NCBI RefSeq assembly: GCF_006861825.1
Contig: NZ_VDGI01000003.1
Span: 195,989 to 259,988 of the forward strand
Source: Psychrobacillus vulpis
Lineage (GTDB): Bacteria; Bacillota; Bacilli; Bacillales_A; Planococcaceae
DNA length: 64,000 nucleotides
Reading direction: 5' to 3'
In this document: positions 1 to 8,295 of the stretch, piece after piece
Layout of the letters: each line of letters opens with the position of its first letter
Position numbering within the stretch: position 1 is the first letter of the stretch
Notes under the pieces: model-generated
The model's input: only the letters and a program-made list of their open reading frames with translations
Databases searched by the model: none
What the model was told of the DNA's origin: nothing
Translations under genes and position numbers: made by a program

Positions 1-2
1 AT

Positions 3-116
3 ACAGCAATTAATGAGGAAGATGTACCGAACGAAGAAAGTGTAAGAGGACACTTTTTCTTATTACCTGATCCTGAATCATTTGAAGCTATTTTTAATGC
101 ATTAGGAGTAAACTAG
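3..116 (+). CDS. cheC: CheC, chemotaxis phosphatase (3' end only)
   Basis: The first bases continue an open frame entering from outside the window and ending at the TAG at 114-116. The 37 visible residues (TAINEEDVPN...FNALGVN) match the C-terminal tail of CheC, a CheY-P phosphatase, with the typical ending FLLPDPESFEAIFNALG. cheD begins one base after the stop, the usual cheC-cheD coupling; CheC and CheD interact in the Bacillus adaptation system. Too little is visible to judge the catalytic motifs. The call rests on the tail and the cheD neighbour. Confidence 0.8.
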   Translation, partial: TAINEEDVPNEESVRGHFFLLPDPESFEAIFNALGVN

Positions 117-117
117 T

Positions 118-615
118 ATGATTGGACAAGGACAAGTAGTCAAAGTCGGTATTGCGGATATGAACATTGTAAAATCACCGAATACAATTAGAACTTCTGG
201 TCTTGGATCATGTGTTGGTGTTGTTCTTTATGATGAAAAATCACAAACAGCAGGATTAATCCATGTAATGTTACCAGATTCTAGTTTGGGTAGAGCGGAA
301 AATATCAATATAGCGAAATTTGCAGATACAGGTATTTCGGCAATGGTAGAACAACTTAAATTAGAAGGTGTACAACCGTATAAATTGCGTGCGAAAATCG
401 CTGGAGGAGCACAAATGTTTCAATTTACCTCAAGTAAAGACACGATGCGAATTGGACCCAGAAACGTTGAAGCAGTAAAAGAACAGTTGAAAAAATTTAC
501 AATTCCGATTATATCCGAAGAAACAGGTGGTAACAGTGGAAGAACGATAGAATTTAATCCTTCCACAAGTGTGTTAAATATCCGAACTGTTAACCAAGGG
601 GTGAGAGAAATATAA
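118..615 (+). CDS. cheD: CheD, chemoreceptor glutamine deamidase
   Basis: 165 aa, full length for the family. CheD deamidates selected glutamines on methyl-accepting chemotaxis proteins in the cytoplasm and binds CheC. The catalytic cysteine lies in TSGLGSCVGVVLYD (about residue 32) and the catalytic histidine in LIHVMLPDS (about residue 49); GGAQMF and the Thr-rich C-terminal strand are also typical. It follows cheC by one base and its stop overlaps the next start (ATAATGG), so it belongs to the fla/che operon. Nothing is odd in the reading frame. Confidence 0.96.
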   Translation: MIGQGQVVKVGIADMNIVKSPNTIRTSGLGSCVGVVLYDEKSQTAGLIHVMLPDSSLGRAENINIAKFADTGISAMVEQLKLEGVQPYKLRAKIAGGAQMFQFTSSKDTMRIGPRNVEAVKEQLKKFTIPIISEETGGNSGRTIEFNPSTSVLNIRTVNQGVREI

Positions 616-908
616 TGGTAGGAACAATTCTATCAAACTTTTGGGCTGCACTCTTTGCTTTTAGTATTTACTTTTTTTCCACTTATCCTTTTATTAATGC
701 TGTAAATATTTTATTCAATGCAAGTGTAATTGCTATTATTGTATTTTTTGTCACTTTTATAATACGTGCTATTATTGCTTTTGTAATGGAAACACCCGTT
801 GTATCAAGAGAAATAATTGGTTCATCTAATGTAGTAGGACATTCCCAGACTCCTTCATCAGAAGAAATGGCGAAAGTTATTAAATCTATGCTGAATGAAG
901 ACGAATAA
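615..908 (+). CDS. Small membrane protein of unknown function between cheD and sigD
   Basis: 97 aa; I do not recognise a named family. Residues about 8-28 and 33-58 are strongly hydrophobic and read as two membrane segments; a polar C-terminal tail (about 60-97) follows. Its ATG overlaps the cheD stop, so it is translated with the che genes. B. subtilis has no gene at this point between cheD and sigD. A strong hairpin (992-1025) follows, making it probably the last gene of this transcript. A role near the flagellum or the receptor array is only inference from position. Confidence 0.6.
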   Translation: MVGTILSNFWAALFAFSIYFFSTYPFINAVNILFNASVIAIIVFFVTFIIRAIIAFVMETPVVSREIIGSSNVVGHSQTPSSEEMAKVIKSMLNEDE

Positions 909-991
909 TATTTATACGTAGGCTCCTTGAAAACGCCTAGTAGTCAATACGTGTCAAGTAACGATGAATGTTGCGTTTCTTTGGCAGTAAG

Positions 992-1026
992 AGGGGGTCG
1001 AATATTGTTTCGACTCCCCATTTTTT
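992..1026 (+). terminator. Intrinsic terminator after the che segment
   Basis: GGGGGTCGAA pairs with TTCGACTCCCC around a short loop, with one bulged base, followed by ATTTTTT. It separates the cheD cluster from sigD, which in B. subtilis is reached by read-through of the long fla/che operon. Confidence 0.85.
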
Positions 1027-1046
1027 ATAAAATAAGAAACTATAAA

Positions 1047-1213
1047 CTTTTTTACTCAGTATGGATCCAGCTCCAGCGCCTAGCCCCTCGAGGTCAAATA
1101 ACCTTCCCCATTGAAGTCAAAGAACGACTTCTTTGGGGAAGAACATTTGCTCCTGCGCAAGCTCGTCGCAGCAAAAGAGCGTGCTTGTCGGGGCAGACAA
1201 AGGCGCTTGCGCA
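1047..1213. repeat. Long hairpin repeat, family A (GCGCCTAGCCCC type)
   Basis: GC-rich block in AT-rich surroundings. Outer arms AGCGCCTAGCCCC (about 1074) and GGGGCAGACAAAGGCGCT (about 1190) can pair. Inside, CTTCCCCA (about 1101-1108) pairs with TGGGGAAG (about 1135-1142) and GAAGT with ACTTC, so the whole unit can fold into one extended hairpin. The left flank AACTTTTTTACTCAG recurs at 6510 before a decayed copy. Shorter or decayed relatives lie at 2051-2100, 6510-6605 and 15590-15660. It holds no believable gene. Its right edge (TTGCGC) abuts the sigD promoter region. Confidence 0.75.
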
Positions 1214-1237
1214 TTTCATATATTAATTTGTTATAAT
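1207..1237 (+). promoter_or_regulatory. Possible sigma-A promoter for sigD
   Basis: A TATAAT hexamer at 1232-1237 lies 40 bp before the GTG start of sigD. The nearest -35-like hexamer is TTGCGC at 1207-1212 with a long 19-bp spacer, supplied by the end of the repeat. The -10 box is good and the -35 is weak. Confidence 0.4.
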
Positions 1238-1276
1238 AAACATATACATACGATATATTCGGAGAGGGGGACAATT

Positions 1277-2050
1277 GTGGGAAAACATAATTCGACAGAA
1301 GAGCAACTTCTTTGGGAAAAATGGATAGAAAGCAAAGATCCTCAAGCTGGAGATTTACTAATACGTAAATATACACCACTTGTTACCTACCATGTTCAAC
1401 GTATTGGTGCAAGTATCCCTAAAAATATATCTAGAGACGAACTTAAAAGCCTAGGAATGATGGGTTTATTTGATGCTCTCAATAAATTTGATTATTCGAG
1501 AGATTTGAAATTTGATACATATGCTTCATTTAGAGTTAGAGGAGCGATAATTGACGGATTAAGGAAAGAAGATTGGCTTCCAAGATCTTCTCGTGAGAAA
1601 GCGAAAAAACTAGAATTGAAAATTGAAGAACTTGAACAAAGATTGATGAGACATGCTACTGCAGAAGAAATTGCAGACTTTGTAGAAATGCCAGTAGACG
1701 ATGTATATCAAACTGTTCAAGAGCATTTTTTTTCTAATGTTTTGTCCATTGATGAGCAACTACAGGATAATGAGGAAATGGAAAGTAAATCATTCGTTAT
1801 TAGGGATGATACACAGAAAACACCAGAGCAACAAATGGTTAAACGAGAATTGCTTCATGATCTTGCCAATCAAATCCACTTATTAAACGAAAACGAACAG
1901 CTAGTTTTGAGTCTTTTTTATACAGAAGAGCTAACCCTTACAGTGATTGGTGAAATGCTTGGGCTATCTACTTCAAGAATTTCGCAAATCCATTCAAAAG
2001 CTTTATTCAAATTAAGAAAACTATTAGTAAATGAAATGATAAATGCCTAA
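1277..2050 (+). CDS. sigD: RNA polymerase sigma factor SigD (FliA family)
   Basis: 257 aa from the GTG at 1277, preceded by GGAGAGGGGG at 1261-1270. The open frame extends further upstream (to 1133), but that part only translates the repeat, so it is rejected. Sigma-D directs transcription of flagellin, chemotaxis, motor and autolysin genes. Region 2 is visible in the NISRDELKSLGMMGLFDALNKFD and FDTYASFRVRGAIIDGLR stretches, then region 3, and region 4 in the C-terminal helix-turn-helix ending LGLSTSRISQIHSKALFKLR. Unlike B. subtilis it is cut off from the che genes by a terminator and a repeat, so it may rely on its own promoter. Confidence 0.95.
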   Translation: MGKHNSTEEQLLWEKWIESKDPQAGDLLIRKYTPLVTYHVQRIGASIPKNISRDELKSLGMMGLFDALNKFDYSRDLKFDTYASFRVRGAIIDGLRKEDWLPRSSREKAKKLELKIEELEQRLMRHATAEEIADFVEMPVDDVYQTVQEHFFSNVLSIDEQLQDNEEMESKSFVIRDDTQKTPEQQMVKRELLHDLANQIHLLNENEQLVLSLFYTEELTLTVIGEMLGLSTSRISQIHSKALFKLRKLLVNEMINA

Positions 2051-2100
2051 AAAGCGAAAGCGCCTTAGTAAGCTCTTGAGGGGCTAAGCGCAAAAGCGAA
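2051..2100. repeat. Short remnant of repeat family A
   Basis: AAGCGCCTTAG ... GAGGGGCTAAGCGC immediately after the sigD stop matches, in reverse orientation, the GCGCCTAGCCCCTCGAG arm of the unit at 1066-1213. It can form a small hairpin and might terminate sigD transcription, but there is no T-tract. Confidence 0.5.
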
Positions 2101-2215
2101 TGAACATAGTTATCAACCTTATGTGAAGAATCGTTAGTTATATTAAGGATATCGTGCAAAACAATATCTTAAACGAGAGAATACATATTCTTAAAATAGT
2201 AAAGGGGCAGATGAA

Positions 2216-2518
2216 ATGAGCCTAAAAGGTGTCGAACTTCAAATTGCAATTCCTAAAACATTTGATGCGGGAAAAGTAGCAGACCAACTTCAACAGCAAA
2301 ATTCTGTGAACCAAGCAAACGCTCAAGCTGCCTCCGAAAGACAATTAGAAAAAAATAGAGAAACAGTTACCAAATCGAACAATACAGCAGAAGCTCATTT
2401 GACAGATGGTGAAAGAGATAAAGAAGAGCAAGAACGAAAAAAACGTGAAAAAAAAGAACAAGAACAGAAACAGGCCAAGCATCCCTTCAAAGGAAATTTT
2501 GTAGATTATAGTGGATAG
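2216..2518 (+). CDS. Small highly charged protein of unknown function
   Basis: 100 aa from an ATG with AAAGGGG eight bases upstream. Residues 1-20 look folded (MSLKGVELQIAIPKTFDAG). Residues about 25-90 are rich in Gln, Glu, Lys and Arg (QERKKREKKEQEQKQ) and read as a helix or coiled coil. The end is HPFKGNFVDYSG. I do not recognise the family. It lies between sigD and the swrB-like gene, so it is probably co-expressed with motility genes; any function is unproven. Confidence 0.6.
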   Translation: MSLKGVELQIAIPKTFDAGKVADQLQQQNSVNQANAQAASERQLEKNRETVTKSNNTAEAHLTDGERDKEEQERKKREKKEQEQKQAKHPFKGNFVDYSG

Positions 2519-2526
2519 GAGTAATT

Positions 2527-3009
2527 ATGACATCTATCGTATTAGTAATTTTGTTTTTACTACAATTAATTAGTTTTTATGTAATAGCTTTGTTATATTC
2601 GAAGTTGAGTAAATTAAATGACATAGAAAAAAAACAAGACCAAGTTTTAGCAGAAATGGAAGATTCTTTTGTAGCTTATATAGCAGAAATAAAGGATGAA
2701 AATAATCGACTTTTACAAGAATTGAGAAATACTGAAAAATCGATTGCAGCATCTACTGTTGAAATTGTTCCTAAAGCAACGAATGAGAAAGAGCCATTTA
2801 CTTTTGAACAACCTAAATCGTATGTGTCTAAAGTTCTTGCCGCTAACAGCTATCTAAAATCGGTAGCATCGAAAGAGAAAAAAAATCCTGTTACAATTCA
2901 AGAAAAAGTACTCTTTTATGAAGAAGAAGGAAAAAGTATTGATGAAATAGCAAAACTTTTGCAAATAGGTAAAACAGAAGTGGAGCTTTTCCTGAAATTT
3001 AAAAACTAA
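2527..3009 (+). CDS. swrB: SwrB-like swarming motility protein
   Basis: 160 aa. One N-terminal membrane helix (about residues 3-24), then a long charged coiled-coil linker, then a C-terminal motif VLFYEEEGKSIDEIAKLLQIGKTEVELFLKF resembling the last part of B. subtilis SwrB (YlxL). SwrB promotes assembly or activation of the flagellar export apparatus and sits directly after sigD there. Here one small gene intervenes. The middle of the protein is poorly conserved, so the call rests on topology, the C-terminal motif and position. Confidence 0.75.
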   Translation: MTSIVLVILFLLQLISFYVIALLYSKLSKLNDIEKKQDQVLAEMEDSFVAYIAEIKDENNRLLQELRNTEKSIAASTVEIVPKATNEKEPFTFEQPKSYVSKVLAANSYLKSVASKEKKNPVTIQEKVLFYEEEGKSIDEIAKLLQIGKTEVELFLKFKN

Positions 3010-3012
3010 TAG

Positions 3013-3041
3013 TTGAAAGTGTTAAATATGTATGGTATATT
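3013..3041 (+). promoter_or_regulatory. Sigma-A promoter of rpsB
   Basis: TTGAAA at 3013-3018, a 17-bp spacer and TATATT at 3036-3041, about 120 bp upstream of the rpsB start. Confidence 0.75.
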
Positions 3042-3078
3042 ACAATACGGTATGAATACACACGCAGTTCGGATGGAA

Positions 3079-3109
3079 TTAGCAGGTGCTCTATTTATAG
3101 AGTTGCTAA
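3079..3109 (+). promoter_or_regulatory. Hairpin in the rpsB 5' leader (possible r-protein autoregulatory leader)
   Basis: TTAGCA (3079-3084) pairs with TGCTAA (3104-3109). CTCTAT (3089-3094) pairs with ATAGAG (3097-3102). The result is a two-part stem with an asymmetric internal loop. It lies in the untranslated leader between promoter and start. Leaders of rpsB operons are often structured for feedback by S2; here that is inference. Confidence 0.45.
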
Positions 3110-3158
3110 TGAAAAATGATGAATGCGGAAGACTAAACCAAACTAGGAGGAAATAATC

Positions 3159-3878
3159 ATGTCAGTAATCTCTATGAAACAATTACTTGAGGCTGGTGTA
3201 CACTTTGGTCACCAAACTCGCCGTTGGAACCCAAAAATGAAAAAATTCATTTTTGTTGAACGTAACGGAATCTACATCATCGATCTACAAAAAACGGTGA
3301 AAAAATTAGAAGAAGCTTATGACTTCATGCGTCAAGTAGGTCAAGACGGTGGTAAAGTTCTATTTGTTGGAACTAAAAAACAAGCTCAAGAAGCTATTAA
3401 AGAAGAAGCTGAACGTTCTGGTAACTACTACATCAACCAACGTTGGTTAGGTGGTACTTTAACTAACTTCGGTACTATTCAAAAACGTGTAGCTCGTCTA
3501 AAAGCGATTGAAAAAATGGAAGAAGACGGTACTTTCTCTGTACTTCCTAAAAAAGAAGTTGTTCAACTTAAAAAAGAACATGAGCGTCTTGTTAAATTCT
3601 TAGGCGGTATCCGTGATATGAAAGCTATTCCGGATGTAATGTTCGTAGTTGACCCACGTAAAGAGCGTATTGCTGTAGCAGAAGCTCGTAAATTGAACAT
3701 TCCATTAGTAGGAATCGTTGATACAAACTGTGATCCAGATGAAATCGACTATGTTATTCCTGCAAATGACGATGCAATTCGCGCAGTAAAATTATTAACT
3801 GCTAAAATGGCGGATGCATTACTTGAAGCAAGACAAGGTGAAGACGAAGTAGCTCCAGCTGAAGTTGCTGCTGAGTAA
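3159..3878 (+). CDS. rpsB: 30S ribosomal protein S2
   Basis: 239 aa, usual length. S2 binds late at the head-body junction of the 30S subunit. The N-terminus [27 protein letters not shown] and the internal [10 protein letters not shown] and [33 protein letters not shown] signatures are all present. The ribosome binding site is AGGAGG at 3145-3150. Codon choice is that of a highly expressed gene. A terminator (3895-3932) separates it from tsf, so the two may be only partly co-transcribed. Confidence 0.99.
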   Translation: MSVISMKQLLEAGVHFGHQTRRWNPKMKKFIFVERNGIYIIDLQKTVKKLEEAYDFMRQVGQDGGKVLFVGTKKQAQEAIKEEAERSGNYYINQRWLGGTLTNFGTIQKRVARLKAIEKMEEDGTFSVLPKKEVVQLKKEHERLVKFLGGIRDMKAIPDVMFVVDPRKERIAVAEARKLNIPLVGIVDTNCDPDEIDYVIPANDDAIRAVKLLTAKMADALLEARQGEDEVAPAEVAAE

Positions 3879-3894
3879 ACACATGTAAGTAACA

Positions 3895-3932
3895 GGTGAT
3901 AAGCGGCCAAACCACTTATCACCTTTTTTTGA
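3895..3932 (+). terminator. Intrinsic terminator between rpsB and tsf
   Basis: AGGTGATAAG at 3895-3904 pairs perfectly with CTTATCACCT at 3916-3925, followed by seven T. It lies about 40 bp before tsf and may attenuate tsf relative to rpsB. Confidence 0.9.
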
Positions 3933-3967
3933 GACATTGAATTTATTTGTACTAGGAGGAATATAAA

Positions 3968-4852
3968 ATGGCAGTTACAGCACAAATGGTAAAAGAATTG
4001 CGTGAAAAAACTGGCGCAGGTATGATGGATTGTAAAAAAGCATTAGTTCAAACAGACGGTAATTTAGAAGCAGCAATCGACTTTTTACGTGAAAAAGGTC
4101 TTTCTTCTGCAGCTAAAAAAGCAGATCGTATTGCAGCAGAAGGTACTACTTTTATTCAAGTAGAAGGAAACAAAGCTGTATTATTAGAAATGAATGCTGA
4201 AACAGACTTCGTTGCAAAAAACGAAGCATTCCAACAATTAGTACTACAAGTAGCTTCACATTTATTAGCAACTGAGCCATCTTCAGTAGAAGAAGCTTTA
4301 GCTTCTACAATCGAAGAAGGGGTTACAGTAGAAAATGCTATTTCTAACGCTGTAGCAAAAATCGGAGAAAAAATTACTCTTCGCCGTTTTGTTATCGAAA
4401 CAAAAACAGATGCTGATGCATTTGGTCCTTACCTTCACATGGGTGGACGTATTGGTGTTCTAACAGTACTTGAAGGTTCTGATAACGAACAAGCTGCGAA
4501 AGATGTTGCAATGCACATTGCTGCATTAAACCCAGCTTACATTTCACGTGATGAAGTATCTGCTGAAGAAGTTGAGCGTGAGCGTAAAGTATTAACAGAA
4601 CAAGCGTTAAATGAAGGTAAACCTGAAAATATCGTTGCGAAAATGGTAGAAGGTCGTCTTGGAAAATACTTCGAAGATGTTTGCCTATTAGACCAAACTT
4701 TCGTTAAAAATCCAGATCAAAAAGTTCGCGTATTCGTTGAATCAACTGGTGGCAACTTAAAATCATTTACACGTTATGCTGTTGGTGAAGGTATTGAAAA
4801 ACGCGAAGATAACTTTGCAGAAGAAGTAATGAGCCAAGTTAAAGGTAACTAA
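3968..4852 (+). CDS. tsf: Elongation factor Ts
   Basis: 294 aa, usual length for Bacillales. EF-Ts is the nucleotide-exchange factor that releases GDP from EF-Tu. The UBA-like N-terminal domain (residues 1-55) holds [19 protein letters not shown]; next comes the core signature [11 protein letters not shown] (about residue 80) and a C-terminal [12 protein letters not shown] segment. AGGAGG at 3955-3960 sets the start. It is followed by a repeat and a terminator before pyrH. Confidence 0.98.
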   Translation: MAVTAQMVKELREKTGAGMMDCKKALVQTDGNLEAAIDFLREKGLSSAAKKADRIAAEGTTFIQVEGNKAVLLEMNAETDFVAKNEAFQQLVLQVASHLLATEPSSVEEALASTIEEGVTVENAISNAVAKIGEKITLRRFVIETKTDADAFGPYLHMGGRIGVLTVLEGSDNEQAAKDVAMHIAALNPAYISRDEVSAEEVERERKVLTEQALNEGKPENIVAKMVEGRLGKYFEDVCLLDQTFVKNPDQKVRVFVESTGGNLKSFTRYAVGEGIEKREDNFAEEVMSQVKGN

Positions 4853-4860
4853 TTAGAAAT

Positions 4861-4976
4861 GCGGAAGACGCCGTTTAGCTGCGACAAGCAAATGACGGTT
4901 TCCGAGGAGGCAGTTCCTCAGCCACCGCAGGAAATTGGCATTTGACCTCGAGCGGCTGGCGTCTGCAGCTGGACAG
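4861..4976. repeat. GC-rich hairpin repeat between tsf and pyrH
   Basis: AGACGCC near the left edge pairs with GGCGTCT near the right edge, and CAAATG with CATTTG inside, so the 115-bp block can fold on itself. Its composition differs sharply from the flanking AT-rich DNA. It resembles in style, not in exact sequence, the other intergenic repeats here, and is the only clear copy of its type. Confidence 0.6.
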
Positions 4977-5060
4977 TTACTAAATAGAAAAGTATTTCTG
5001 TAAAATTAATAAAGTGAAGAATCTTTCGAAAAGTATTTTTCACTAAATAGACAAAACTAC

Positions 5061-5092
5061 TAGGGAGCACGTAATTTGTGTTCCCTATTTTT
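5061..5092 (+). terminator. Intrinsic terminator upstream of pyrH
   Basis: TAGGGAGCAC pairs with GTGTTCCCTA around ATTT-like loop bases, followed by TTTTTC. It ends 25 bp before the pyrH start, so it either terminates tsf transcription or attenuates pyrH. Confidence 0.75.
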
Positions 5093-5116
5093 CAAGAAAA
5101 GAGATGGAGGATACCT

Positions 5117-5842
5117 ATGAGCACACCACAATACAAAAGAATCGTTTTAAAATTAAGTGGCGAGGCGTTAGCTGGAGAAAAAGGTTTCGGACTATCACCC
5201 GATATTATTAAATCTGTAGCAGAGCAAGTAAAAGAAGTAGTTGAACTAGGTGTAGAAGTTGCAGTAGTAGTAGGTGGAGGAAATATTTGGCGAGGTAAAG
5301 TAGGAAGCGAAATGGGTATGGATCGTGCGACAGCAGATTATATGGGTATGCTTGCTACTGTTATGAATTCACTTGCATTACAAGATTCACTTGAGAAATC
5401 AGGTATTGAGACACGTGTTCAAACTTCTATTGAAATGCGTCAGGTTGCAGAGCCATACATACGTAGAAGAGCAATTCGTCATTTAGAAAAGAAACGAGTA
5501 GTTATTTTTGCTGCTGGAACAGGAAATCCTTACTTCTCAACAGATACAACTGCAGCACTTAGAGCGGCAGAAATCGAAGCAGATGTTATTTTAATGGCTA
5601 AAAACAATGTGGATGGTGTTTATTCTGCTGATCCAAAAACCGATACAACAGCAATAAAATATGATGAACTTTCATTTATTGAAGTGATTCAACAAGGTTT
5701 ACAAGTGATGGATTCAACAGCTTCTACATTATGTATGGACAATGATATCGCACTTATTGTATTCTCAATAATGGAAAAAGGAAATATTAAAAGGGCTGTT
5801 CTAGGTGAAACGATAGGTACAGTCGTTAGGAGGAATTCATAA
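5117..5842 (+). CDS. pyrH: UMP kinase
   Basis: 241 aa from the ATG at 5117, preceded by ATGGAGG. The longer frame starting at 5078 runs through the terminator and is rejected. PyrH phosphorylates UMP to UDP; it is hexameric and regulated by GTP and UTP. Amino-acid-kinase fold motifs: [14 protein letters not shown] at the N-terminus, [11 protein letters not shown] (about residue 53), [17 protein letters not shown], and [13 protein letters not shown] near residue 165. Its stop overlaps the frr start, giving translational coupling. Confidence 0.98.
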   Translation: MSTPQYKRIVLKLSGEALAGEKGFGLSPDIIKSVAEQVKEVVELGVEVAVVVGGGNIWRGKVGSEMGMDRATADYMGMLATVMNSLALQDSLEKSGIETRVQTSIEMRQVAEPYIRRRAIRHLEKKRVVIFAAGTGNPYFSTDTTAALRAAEIEADVILMAKNNVDGVYSADPKTDTTAIKYDELSFIEVIQQGLQVMDSTASTLCMDNDIALIVFSIMEKGNIKRAVLGETIGTVVRRNS

Positions 5843-6399
5843 TGCCGAAACAAGTAATTGAGCAAACGAAGGATAAAATGGCAAAAACGATACAAGTTTA
5901 TAGTCGAGAGCTTGCTTCCATTCGAGCTGGTCGTGCAAATGCATCATTGCTTGACAAAATTTCAGTAGATTATTATGGTGCACCAACTCCACTTAATCAA
6001 ATGGCTGGTATTTCAACTCCAGAAGCACGATTAATAACAATCCAACCATATGACAAATCAATTCTTGGTGATATCGAAAAAGCTATTATGAAGTCAGATT
6101 TAGGTATCACACCTACAAATGATGGTTCAATTATTCGTATCGCAATACCTGCTCTAACAGAAGAGCGTCGTAAAGATTTAGTAAAGCAAGTGAAAAAAGA
6201 AGCGGAAGAAGCAAAAGTTAATATTCGAAATGTTCGCCGTGATGGTAATGATGATCTGAAAAAACTTGAAAAGTCTGGAGATATTACAGAAGACGATTTA
6301 AGAAATTATACAGAAGAAATTCAAAAACTTACTGACTCTAACATTGATAAAATCGATGCAATTACGAAAGAAAAAGAAAAAGAAATTATGGAAGTTTAA
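5842..6399 (+). CDS. frr: Ribosome recycling factor
   Basis: 185 aa, exact family length. RRF splits the post-termination 70S ribosome together with EF-G. The long helices carry [25 protein letters not shown] and the hinge region, then [20 protein letters not shown] and the C-terminal [10 protein letters not shown]. It starts inside the pyrH stop (AATGCCG) with AGGAGG just upstream, and is followed by an intrinsic terminator at 6421-6451. Confidence 0.98.
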   Translation: MPKQVIEQTKDKMAKTIQVYSRELASIRAGRANASLLDKISVDYYGAPTPLNQMAGISTPEARLITIQPYDKSILGDIEKAIMKSDLGITPTNDGSIIRIAIPALTEERRKDLVKQVKKEAEEAKVNIRNVRRDGNDDLKKLEKSGDITEDDLRNYTEEIQKLTDSNIDKIDAITKEKEKEIMEV

Positions 6400-6420
6400 G
6401 TTTTGAACTTTCTGTAGGGA

Positions 6421-6451
6421 AAAGGCGTCCTTTTAGTGGGACGTCTTTTTA
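6421..6451 (+). terminator. Intrinsic terminator after frr
   Basis: AAAGGCGTCC pairs with GGACGTCTTT (one G-U pair), followed by a T-run. Confidence 0.85.
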
Positions 6452-6509
6452 AATTAATGAGGAGAGTATAAACAATTTCCTCAAGCATCCTTTGAGAAGG
6501 GAAAGCTTA

Positions 6510-6605
6510 ACTTTTTTACTCAGAAAATTGCTCAGCTCCAGATGCCATCTACTCTTAAGGTTATACATCGAGGTGGAATCATGAGCAACATGGCGGATTC
6601 TGCAG
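6510..6605. repeat. Decayed copy of repeat family A
   Basis: It shares the left flank ACTTTTTTACTCAG and the CAGCTCCAG arm with the unit at 1047-1213, then diverges. A CAGATGCCAT arm near 6538 pairs with ATGGCGGATTCTG near 6590. No gene is present between frr and uppS. Confidence 0.45.
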
Positions 6606-6643
6606 CTTTTCCAAATTTCAATGCAGTAATATAAGAAGAAATT

Positions 6644-6652
6644 TGATATGAT
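6644..6652 (+). promoter_or_regulatory. Extended -10 promoter candidate for uppS
   Basis: TGATATGAT (extended -10 form) lies 44 bp upstream of uppS. No good -35 hexamer is visible at 17 bp. Confidence 0.35.
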
Positions 6653-6695
6653 AGGATATATATGTTCCGAATTGGTTTAAAGTGGAGGATTCAGT

Positions 6696-7490
6696 ATGCT
6701 AAAAAAACTTATTCGTAAAAATGAACAAACGATAAGTAACGATTTAATGAAGAGAAAAGAAATAGCTCAACAAGAACAATTACCAGACCATATTGCAATT
6801 ATTATGGATGGAAACGGAAGATGGGCGAAAAAAAGATCCCTACCACGTGTTGCTGGTCACTATGAAGGTATGAAAACTGTAAAGAAAATAACACGGTTTG
6901 CCAATGAAATTGGGATAAAGACGCTAACACTCTACGCTTTTTCTACAGAAAATTGGAAAAGGCCTAAGTTAGAAGTGGATTTTTTAATGCGTCTTCCTGA
7001 GGAGTTTTTAGGAACATATTTACCCGAGTTGATTGAACAAAATGTTCGTGTAAAAATGATGGGAAATATTGAAACCTTACCTGAACATACTAAAAGAGCA
7101 GTTATGAAAGCAATGGAAAGAACAGCGAGCAATGATGGACTAATATTAAACTTTGCTTTGAATTATGGTAGTAGAGATGAAATTGTGCAAGCTGTCCAAA
7201 AAATAGTGAATGAAGTGCAAGAAGGAAAAATTTCTACAGATACTGTTTCAGAAGAACTGATTGACAATTATTTAATGACGAAAGATTTATCCGAACCTGA
7301 CTTGCTTATTCGTACAAGCGGAGAAGTTCGTCTAAGTAATTTTATGCTTTGGCAGCTTGCTTATACAGAGTTTTGGTTCACAGATACGCTATGGCCTGAT
7401 TTTGATGAAGCTTGTTTGATGGATGCGATTGAAAGCTATCAAAAAAGAAACAGAAGATATGGTGGCCTTAAGGGGGAAGAAGTTAATTGA
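6696..7490 (+). CDS. uppS: Undecaprenyl pyrophosphate synthase (isoprenyl transferase)
   Basis: 264 aa. It condenses FPP with eight isopentenyl-PP units to make the C55 lipid carrier precursor for peptidoglycan and teichoic acids. The catalytic motif IAIIMDGNGRWAKKR is at about residues 32-46, STENWKRP about 84, and the substrate-binding stretch LLIRTSGEVRLSNFMLWQ about 205-223. An AGTGGAGG site precedes the ATG. It overlaps cdsA by the TTGA motif, so the uppS-cdsA-dxr-rseP group is likely one operon. Confidence 0.98.
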   Translation: MLKKLIRKNEQTISNDLMKRKEIAQQEQLPDHIAIIMDGNGRWAKKRSLPRVAGHYEGMKTVKKITRFANEIGIKTLTLYAFSTENWKRPKLEVDFLMRLPEEFLGTYLPELIEQNVRVKMMGNIETLPEHTKRAVMKAMERTASNDGLILNFALNYGSRDEIVQAVQKIVNEVQEGKISTDTVSEELIDNYLMTKDLSEPDLLIRTSGEVRLSNFMLWQLAYTEFWFTDTLWPDFDEACLMDAIESYQKRNRRYGGLKGEEVN

Positions 7491-8278
7491 AACAACGTAT
7501 TATAACGGGGGCAATTGCTTTTGCATTGTTTGTACCGATTGTATTGTTAGGGGGACCCGTTTTTAACATCGTAATTTATTTGATGGCAACTATTGGGTTA
7601 TTTGAGCTTTTAAGAATGAAGGGTATTAAATTAATTTCGATTGCTGGACTTATATCAATACTACTTTTATTCCTATTGTTAATCCCTTCATCTATTACAA
7701 CTGATTTATTACAAGTAACTGGACATACGAAACTAGAGTGGCTATTTGTAGCAATTTTTCTAATGCTTATTTATACAGTATTAGTGAAAAATCGATTTAC
7801 ATTTGATGATGCTGCTTTTGCAATTATGGCCTCATTATATGTAGGGATTGGTTTTTATTATTTTATAGAAACTAGAGAAATTGGATTAACATATGTAGTA
7901 TTCGCCTTACTAGTAGTATGGACAACCGATTCAGGTGCTTATTTTACTGGTAGAAAAATAGGGAAAAGAAAGCTATGGCCGGATATCTCACCAAATAAAA
8001 CGATAGAAGGCTTTATTGGAGGAATTGTTTGGGCAATTATTGCTGCCTTCATCCTTCAATGGATTACTCCATTTAGCTCTTCTTATCTCATTTTAGTGGG
8101 AATAACGATAGCTGCTTCTATTTTTGGACAGTTAGGTGACTTGGTAGAATCGGCCATAAAAAGACATTATAATGTAAAAGATTCAGGTAAATTGTTGCCT
8201 GGACACGGTGGAATTTTAGATCGTTTTGACAGTTTACTTTTTGTCATTCCGTTATTGCACTTTTTACATTTTGTATAA
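7487..8278 (+). CDS. cdsA: Phosphatidate cytidylyltransferase (CDP-diglyceride synthase)
   Basis: 263 aa from a TTG overlapping the uppS stop, with AAGGGGG upstream. This membrane enzyme makes CDP-diacylglycerol, the precursor of all phospholipids here, including the substrate of PgsA encoded later in the window. About eight hydrophobic segments are visible. The family signature is the C-terminal SAIKRHYNVKDSGKLLPGHGGILDRFDSL (about residues 222-250), preceded by DSGAYFTGRKIGKRKLWPDISPNKT. Confidence 0.97.
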   Translation: MKQRIITGAIAFALFVPIVLLGGPVFNIVIYLMATIGLFELLRMKGIKLISIAGLISILLLFLLLIPSSITTDLLQVTGHTKLEWLFVAIFLMLIYTVLVKNRFTFDDAAFAIMASLYVGIGFYYFIETREIGLTYVVFALLVVWTTDSGAYFTGRKIGKRKLWPDISPNKTIEGFIGGIVWAIIAAFILQWITPFSSSYLILVGITIAASIFGQLGDLVESAIKRHYNVKDSGKLLPGHGGILDRFDSLLFVIPLLHFLHFV

Positions 8279-8295
8279 GGAGAAGACATTAAATC

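Noticed and set aside
927-1226. A 99-codon + strand frame after the che cluster
   Set aside because: It runs through the terminator and the hairpin repeat, has no ribosome binding site and no familiar protein pattern.
1133-1276. N-terminal extension of sigD by 48 residues
   Set aside because: It translates the repeat. The GTG at 1277 has a strong binding site and gives the family's normal N-terminus.
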